Program-made: the position numbers and the translations under genes | The notes under the pieces: generated by a model | Databases searched by the model: none | What the model was told of the DNA's origin: nothing | The model's input: the letters and a program-made list of their open reading frames with translations, nothing else | Origin: Alphaproteobacteria bacterium | GTDB lineage: Bacteria; Pseudomonadota; Alphaproteobacteria; Bin95 | DNA: 39,819 bases | NCBI GenBank assembly: GCA_022825195.1 | Contig: JAJDYL010000115.1 | Span: forward strand, 1 to 39,819 | Direction: 5' to 3' | In this document: in pieces, positions 34,835 to 39,819 of the stretch | Layout of the letters: each line of letters opens with the position of its first letter | Position numbering within the stretch: position 1 is the stretch's first letter

Positions 34835-36190
34835 ATGCCAGTCTCCATCATCGACAGCGGAATCTACGGGAACCTCTTCGGCTCCGACGCGATGCGGGCG
34901 GTGTTTTCCGAGCGCGGCCAGGTGCAGAAATGGCTGGATGTCGAGGCGGCGCTGGCCCGGGTCCAGGGACGGCTCGGCATCGTCCCGGAGGACGCGGCGG
35001 CCGAGATTTCGGCCAAGGCGGATGCGGACCTCATCGACATGGCGCTCATGCGCGAGGAGGTGGACCGGGTCGGCTACGCCATCATGCCGCTGGTCCACCG
35101 CCTTGCCGCCCTCTGCGAGGGGGACGCCGGGCGCTACGTCCATTGGGGCACGACCACGCAGGACATCAAGGACACGGGCGTCGTCCTCCAGATCCGCGAC
35201 GCGCTGGCCCTCGTGGAAGTGGACCTCGTCGCCGTCCGGGACGGGCTGGCCCGCCTTGCCCGCGAATATCGCGACACGCCGATGGCCGGGCGCTCGCACC
35301 TCCAGCACGCGCTGCCGATCACCTTCGGCTACAAGGCGGCGGTGTGGCTGGCGCCCGTCGAGCGCCATCTGGAGCGGCTCGACCAGTTGCGCCCGCGCGT
35401 GCTCACGGGCCAGTTCGCCGGCGCGGCCGGCACGCTCGCCTCGCTGCACGGGCGCGGGCTGGAAGTCGCCGATGCGCTGATGGAGGAGCTCGGCCTCGCC
35501 CGGCCCGCCATCGCCTGGCACACGGCGCGCGACACCATCGCCGAGACGATGGCCTTCCTCGCGCTCGTCACCGGCTCGCTCGCCAAGGTCGCCACCGACG
35601 TGGTGCTGCTGACCGCGACCGAGACGGGCGAGGTGTTCGAGCCCTTCGCGCCTGGCCGCGGCGGGTCCTCCACCATGCCGCAGAAGCGCAATCCGGTTTC
35701 CAGCGAGCTTATCCTCGCCTGCGCCAAGCAGGTGCAGGGCCGCGCCGCCCTCGTCATGGACGCCATGGCCGCCGACCTCGAACGGTCCACCGGGCCCTGG
35801 CATGTGGAATGGGCGGCGCTGCCGGAAGCCTTCGTTCTGGCGTCCGGCGCGCTCGCCCAGACGCGCTTCCTCGTCGAGGGCCTGCGCGTCGATCCGGACG
35901 CCATGCGGGCCAATATGGACCTGACGCGCGGGCTGATCGTCTCCGAGGCGGTGATGATGGGCTTGGCGCCCGCGCTCGGCCGGCAGGCGGCGCACGACCT
36001 CGTCTATGAGGCCTGCCGCATCGCCACGGACGAGCGGCGCGCCCTGCTCGACGTGCTGCTCGACATGCCGGAGGTCACGGCAAAGCTCGACCGCGGCGAA
36101 CTCGCGCGCCTCTGCGAGCCCGGCAATTATGTAGGCGAGGCGCCGGAGATGGTGGACCGCCTGCTCGCCGGGATTGCGCCGCGCGGATGA
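34835..36190 (+). CDS. Fumarase/aspartase family lyase (PcaB- or PurB-like)
   Basis: This 451-residue protein belongs to the adenylosuccinate lyase/3-carboxy-cis,cis-muconate cycloisomerase family. The signature GSSTMPQKRNP is at 277-287 and the conserved WGTTTQDI is at 104-111. GRSHLQHALP (152-161) carries the conserved His. The overall pattern is closest to PcaB-type cycloisomerases, but true PurB and other lyases share it. The ATG is 18 bases after a GGAG. Its stop overlaps the start of an EamA transporter gene (ATGA), which suggests the transporter moves a substrate or product of this enzyme. Confidence 0.9.
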   Translation: MPVSIIDSGIYGNLFGSDAMRAVFSERGQVQKWLDVEAALARVQGRLGIVPEDAAAEISAKADADLIDMALMREEVDRVGYAIMPLVHRLAALCEGDAGRYVHWGTTTQDIKDTGVVLQIRDALALVEVDLVAVRDGLARLAREYRDTPMAGRSHLQHALPITFGYKAAVWLAPVERHLERLDQLRPRVLTGQFAGAAGTLASLHGRGLEVADALMEELGLARPAIAWHTARDTIAETMAFLALVTGSLAKVATDVVLLTATETGEVFEPFAPGRGGSSTMPQKRNPVSSELILACAKQVQGRAALVMDAMAADLERSTGPWHVEWAALPEAFVLASGALAQTRFLVEGLRVDPDAMRANMDLTRGLIVSEAVMMGLAPALGRQAAHDLVYEACRIATDERRALLDVLLDMPEVTAKLDRGELARLCEPGNYVGEAPEMVDRLLAGIAPRG

Positions 36191-37068
36191 GGGCGCCCGA
36201 CCGGCGCGCCGCCGCCCGGAACAATGTCGTCGGCGCGCTCTGGATGTGCGCCACGGTGCTCTGCTTCATGGCGATGGCGGTGGCAGCGCGGCAGCTCTCG
36301 GACACCATGTCCACGGCGCAGATCATGGTGCTCAGGAGTTTCGTCGGCCTGCTGGCGGCCCTGCCGCTCGCGCTCGCGGCCGGGCGCATCGCCACGCGCC
36401 GGCCGCTGCTGCACCTCGCGCGCAACGGCGTCCATTTCGCCGGCCAGTACGCCTGGTTCTACGGCATCGCGATGCTGAGCCTGATCGACATGAGCGCGCT
36501 GATGGCGACAACCCCGATCTGGGCGACCTTGTTCGCCGTCGGCTTCCTCGGCGAGCGCGCGGGATTCCGGCGCTGGGCGGTGATCGCGCTCGGTTTCGCC
36601 GGCGTGCTCGTCATCCTGCGGCCTCATGCCGTGCCGGTCGAATGGGCGGCGCTGGTCTGCATCTTCGGCGCCGCCGGCTATGCGGGCGCCAACGTGCTCT
36701 CCAAGGAGCTGATGCGCACCGACACGCCGATCCAGATCGTCCTCTGGATGCTGGTTATCCAGCTCCCCATCGCGGCGCTCGCCAATTGGGGCCAGTGGAC
36801 GCCGGTCGTGTGGGAGGACGCGGGCTGGATCGCCATTGTCGGCTTCACCGGCGTGGTCGCGCATCTCACCATGAACCAGTCCATCCGGCTCGGCGACATC
36901 TCCGTCGTGGTGCCGGTCACCTATATCCAGCTTCCGCTGCTCGGCCTGGTCGGCTTCGTCTTCTATCTGGAGGTGCCGGAGAGGATGGTGCTCCTCGGCG
37001 CCGGCATGATCGTCGCCGGGGCCTGGTGGAACCTCGCCGCCGAAACCCGGATCGCAAGGGGACGGTAG
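36187..37068 (+). CDS. DMT superfamily EamA-type transporter
   Basis: This 293-residue inner membrane protein has about ten hydrophobic segments in two EamA halves (about 15-145 and 155-285). The first half ends with FLGERAGFRRW and the second contains the TYIQLPLLGLVGFVFYLEVPE segment, both typical of drug/metabolite exporters. The start overlaps the lyase stop (ATGA). It is convergent with a second, only distantly similar EamA transporter. The substrate is unknown. Confidence 0.92.
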   Translation: MRAPDRRAAARNNVVGALWMCATVLCFMAMAVAARQLSDTMSTAQIMVLRSFVGLLAALPLALAAGRIATRRPLLHLARNGVHFAGQYAWFYGIAMLSLIDMSALMATTPIWATLFAVGFLGERAGFRRWAVIALGFAGVLVILRPHAVPVEWAALVCIFGAAGYAGANVLSKELMRTDTPIQIVLWMLVIQLPIAALANWGQWTPVVWEDAGWIAIVGFTGVVAHLTMNQSIRLGDISVVVPVTYIQLPLLGLVGFVFYLEVPERMVLLGAGMIVAGAWWNLAAETRIARGR

Positions 37069-37082
37069 CGAGGGACGCCGGC

Positions 37083-37982
37083 CTACCGCCCCGCCTGCAC
37101 CATCACGATGCCGGCCGTGACGACCGCGAGGCCGGCGAGTTCGGGCCAGGCCAGGCTCTCGCCGAGCAGCAGCGCGGAGAAGAGCGCGCCGAGGCCCGGC
37201 ACGAGGCCCGCGAAGACGCCGGTGCGCCCCGCCCCCAGCACGCCGATGGCATGGCTGTAGAGCCAGATCGAGACGATGCCGCCCAGAATGCCGTGGACGA
37301 AGGCCTGCCAGACGAGGGAATGGAAGGGAATCTCCAGCAGCCGGCTTTCGCCGAACAGGAAGAAGAAGGGCAGGAAGATTGCGGTCGAAACCGTGCTCAG
37401 GATCGCGGCGGCATGGAGCGGCGAGACCTCCGCCTTCCGCGCCGTCACCGTGTAGACCGCCCACATCCAGGCGCCCAGATGGAACAGCGCATAGCCGCCG
37501 AGGCCGCCCGCCGGCGCGCTCCCGAGCGCCGAGACCGCGGTCAGGCCGACGCCGGCCGCCGTCAGCCCGACGCCGGCAAGCCGGACCGGGCCGGCCGGCT
37601 CGCGGAGCAGCAGGATGCCGAGCAGCGCCGTCAGCGCCGGGAAGGTGCCGGGAATGAAGATCGCGGCGTGCGCGGCCGGGGCGTGCAGCAGGCCCGTGCC
37701 CAGCACCAGCGCGAACGGGATGCCGATGGTGCCGGCCATCGCCGCCGTGCCCCACCAGCCCGCCCTGCCCGCCCTGAAGCCCAGCCGGAGCGCGACCGGC
37801 AGCAGCAGCACGGCCGGCACGCCGACGCGCAGGATCGCCAGGTCCTCCGGCGTGATCGACCCGGTGACGGAGAGCCGGGAGAGCGGAAACCAGGCGCCCC
37901 AGAACACCATCGCGAGCAGCGCCGCCGCGATGGCGCGCGCCTCGCGCCCTCCGGCGGGCCGCGCGGACGCCTGCAGCGTCAG
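37083..37982 (-). CDS. DMT superfamily EamA-type transporter with probable CTG start
   Basis: This is a ten-segment EamA permease. From CTG 37982 it has 299 residues, the usual family length, with a short hydrophilic start and the first helix AIAAALLAMVFWGAWFPL intact. No ATG, GTG or TTG is in frame before ATG 37910, which would cut through that first helix and leave 275 residues. The CTG overlaps the stop of the upstream NDUFA9-like gene as CTGA, the same layout as the ATGA and GTGA junctions elsewhere in the window. The substrate is unknown. Confidence 0.85.
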   Translation of the reverse strand: MTLQASARPAGGREARAIAAALLAMVFWGAWFPLSRLSVTGSITPEDLAILRVGVPAVLLLPVALRLGFRAGRAGWWGTAAMAGTIGIPFALVLGTGLLHAPAAHAAIFIPGTFPALTALLGILLLREPAGPVRLAGVGLTAAGVGLTAVSALGSAPAGGLGGYALFHLGAWMWAVYTVTARKAEVSPLHAAAILSTVSTAIFLPFFFLFGESRLLEIPFHSLVWQAFVHGILGGIVSIWLYSHAIGVLGAGRTGVFAGLVPGLGALFSALLLGESLAWPELAGLAVVTAGIVMVQAGR

Positions 37983-38920
37983 GCCGATCCGCGCCGGGAG
38001 AAGCTGCCGCGGACGCGGAACCGCTCGAGATAGGCGGGAATGACGGTCTCGATGTCCCTCGGCTCGATGCCGAGCTCCGCAAAGCCGGCCGCGCCCTCGG
38101 ACACGACATTGTCGTATTTCAGCAATTCGACCTGGTCCGGCGTGACCGGCGCGCCCGGCGCGAACTGGATGAAGGCGGCCTGGGCCTGCATGACCTGGAA
38201 CGGCACCGGCACCAACAGGCGCTTGCGGCCGATCTCCGCCAGCAGCAGCTCCATCAGCTGCTTGAAGGTGTAGGTCTTCGGCCCGCCGAGCTCGAACAGG
38301 CCGCCTTTCCGGTCGAGCGCCGCCACCGCCGCATCCGCCACGTCGCCGACATAGGCCGGCTGGAAGCGCGTCAGGCCGCCGCCGACCAGCGGCAGCGCCG
38401 GCAGGAACCGGGCGAGGAGCGCGAACCGGTTGAAGAAATCGTCCTCCGGCCCGATGACGATGCTCGGCCGGACGATCGCAGCTTGCGCGAACGCCTCGCG
38501 CACCGCCGCTTCCCCGGCGGCCTTGGAGCGGGCGTATGCCGCCGTCGATTCCGCGTCCGCCCCGATGGCGGAGATGTGCACCAGCGCGCCCGCGCCGGCC
38601 TCCGCGGCAGCGGCGGCGACCGCGCCTGCGCCCGCCGCGTGGATGGCGGAGAAGGATTGCGGCCCGCGGCTCGCCAGAATGCCGACGCAGTTGATGACCG
38701 CATCGACCCCTTCGACCGCCGCGCGCACGCTTTCCGGATAGCGCAAATTGGCCTGCACCGGCACGACCTGGCCGACGCCGCCGGCGGGCTTCAGGAACTT
38801 CGCCCTTTCCGGGTCCCGGCAGGCGACCCGCACGCCGGCGCCGGCCGCCGCCAGCCGCTTGACGATGTAGCGCCCGACGAACCCGGCGCCGCCGAACACC
38901 GTTACCCGCATTCCCTGCAT
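37979..38920 (-). CDS. NDUFA9-like NAD(P)-binding protein (complex I associated)
   Basis: This 313-residue atypical SDR has a Rossmann loop GGAGFVG at 10-16 and the segments VDAVINCVGIL, HISAIGADAES and AYARSKAAGE, typical of the bacterial relatives of mitochondrial complex I subunit NDUFA9. Such proteins bind NADPH; a role in complex I assembly or stability is known for the mitochondrial protein and only inferred here, as no nuo genes are present. ATG 38920 has GGGAA upstream; ATG 38911 is an alternative. The stop overlaps the CTG start of the EamA gene. Confidence 0.9.
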   Translation of the reverse strand: MQGMRVTVFGGAGFVGRYIVKRLAAAGAGVRVACRDPERAKFLKPAGGVGQVVPVQANLRYPESVRAAVEGVDAVINCVGILASRGPQSFSAIHAAGAGAVAAAAAEAGAGALVHISAIGADAESTAAYARSKAAGEAAVREAFAQAAIVRPSIVIGPEDDFFNRFALLARFLPALPLVGGGLTRFQPAYVGDVADAAVAALDRKGGLFELGGPKTYTFKQLMELLLAEIGRKRLLVPVPFQVMQAQAAFIQFAPGAPVTPDQVELLKYDNVVSEGAAGFAELGIEPRDIETVIPAYLERFRVRGSFSRRGSA

Positions 38921-39028
38921 GACCGTTCCCGGACCCCGTCCTGCCGCGCGCCGGAGTGTAGCGCACGGCTTCCCGGCAGCAAAACGCTTCGCTAGGCTCG
39001 CGGCTCCGAGCAGAGGGGAGACCGCGCC

Positions 39029-39819
39029 ATGGCCGGGAAGGAATTGCGCAGCCGGAACTGGTTCAACGACCCGCACGATCCGGGCATGACCGCCATGTAT
39101 ATCGAGCGCTACATGAACTACGGCATCACGCGGGAGGAGCTGCAGTCCGGCAGGCCCATCGTCGGCATCGCGCAGACCGGCTCCGACCTCTCGCCCTGCA
39201 ACCGCATCCACCAGACGCTGGCGGAGCGGATGCGCGCCGGCATCCGCGAGGCGGGCGGCATCGCCATCGAGTTCCCGGTCCACCCGATCCAGGAGAGCGG
39301 GCGCCGGCCGACCGCCGCCATCGACCGCAACCTCGCCTATCTCGGCCTGGTCGAGGTGCTGCACGGCTATCCCATCGACGGGGTGATCCTGACCACGGGC
39401 TGCGACAAGACCACGCCGGCGATGATCATGGCGGCGGCGACGGCGAACCTGCCGGCGATCTCGCTGAATGGCGGGCCGATGTTCAACGGCTGGTGGAAGG
39501 GCCGGCGCGTCGGCTCCGGCACCATCGTCTGGGAGGCGCGCAAGCTCCAGGCGGCGGGCGAGATCGGCTATGAGGAATTCATCGAGATGGTGGCCTCCTC
39601 CGCGCCGAGCCCCGGCCATTGCAACACCATGGGCACGGCGACGACGATGAACTCGCTCGCCGAGGCGCTCGGCATGTCGCTGCCGGGCTCGGCCGCGCCG
39701 CCCGCCCCGCACAAGGAGCGCGCGCAATACGCCTACGAGACCGGGCGGCGCATCGTCGCCATGATCCATGAGGACCTGACGCCCGACCGCATCCTGACCC
39801 GCGCCGCCTTCGAGAACGC
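39029..39819 (+). CDS. IlvD/Edd family dehydratase, cut by the window edge
   Basis: The first 263 codons of an Fe-S dehydratase are present. Cys57 (SPCN), Cys125 ([10 protein letters not shown]) and Cys198 (GHCNTMGTA) are the expected iron-sulfur cluster ligands. The start [21 protein letters not shown] and the [14 protein letters not shown] segment are typical of sugar-acid dehydratases such as L-arabinonate or D-xylonate dehydratase, more than of dihydroxy-acid dehydratase IlvD. It likely dehydrates an aldonic acid to a 2-keto-3-deoxy acid. GAGGGGAG precedes the ATG. The C-terminal half lies right of the window. Confidence 0.93.
   Translation, partial: MAGKELRSRNWFNDPHDPGMTAMYIERYMNYGITREELQSGRPIVGIAQTGSDLSPCNRIHQTLAERMRAGIREAGGIAIEFPVHPIQESGRRPTAAIDRNLAYLGLVEVLHGYPIDGVILTTGCDKTTPAMIMAAATANLPAISLNGGPMFNGWWKGRRVGSGTIVWEARKLQAAGEIGYEEFIEMVASSAPSPGHCNTMGTATTMNSLAEALGMSLPGSAAPPAPHKERAQYAYETGRRIVAMIHEDLTPDRILTRAAFEN

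Overview
The window is high-GC bacterial DNA, most likely from an alphaproteobacterium. The block lpxC-bamD-recN-ligA (22321-28066) is a conserved alphaproteobacterial order. A short-leader rpoH with an RpoH box, the succinylase lysine pair dapD-dapE, a 41-residue Zn-free type L36 and several small families common in that class (DUF1223, DUF6476, NDUFA9-like) agree with this. I cannot name a genus. I see no rRNA, tRNA, CRISPR array, phage or transposase gene.

Layout. 1-119 (minus strand) looks like the 5' end of a group II intron running off the left edge. 120-1011 holds no credible gene but carries heptamers phased every 10 bp and a tandem duplication with a 222-bp period. 1012-2699 is a minus operon of a quinone-oxidoreductase-like reductase and a dienelactone hydrolase. 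2821-8362 is a plus operon: an SDR dehydrogenase, a VDWSA-type protein that runs without a stop codon into hydantoinase/oxoprolinase subunit A, then subunit B. 8317-10581 has a DUF6476 membrane protein, a RluD-type pseudouridine synthase and rpoH, whose promoter lies over the end of the pseudouridine synthase gene.

10596-20514 is accessory metabolism: beta-carbonic anhydrase, an isonitrile-hydratase-like DJ-1 protein, a VOC dioxygenase, two Fe(II)/2-oxoglutarate oxygenases, a Deg protease, an enolase-superfamily enzyme, a nitroreductase, an alpha/beta hydrolase, a cyclase-family hydrolase and a DUF1223 protein. 20522-22266 is a coupled pair, cofC plus a luciferase-like oxidoreductase, pointing to coenzyme F420. 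22321-29283 is housekeeping: lpxC, bamD, recN, ligA, a threonine-dehydratase-like enzyme and infA.

29264-33281 is on the minus strand: dapD-dapE, a small membrane protein, L36, a secreted TPR protein and a HAD-like protein. 33398-39819 has a DsbA-like isomerase, a type II haloacid dehalogenase, a fumarase/aspartase-family lyase coupled to an EamA transporter, a second EamA transporter, an NDUFA9-like protein and the start of an IlvD/Edd dehydratase.

Many neighbours overlap as ATGA or TGATG, so translational coupling is the rule. The oddest features are the left-edge repeat and intron region, the stop-less VDWSA-HyuA junction, two genes that seem to need a CTG start, and the cofC-LLM pair.
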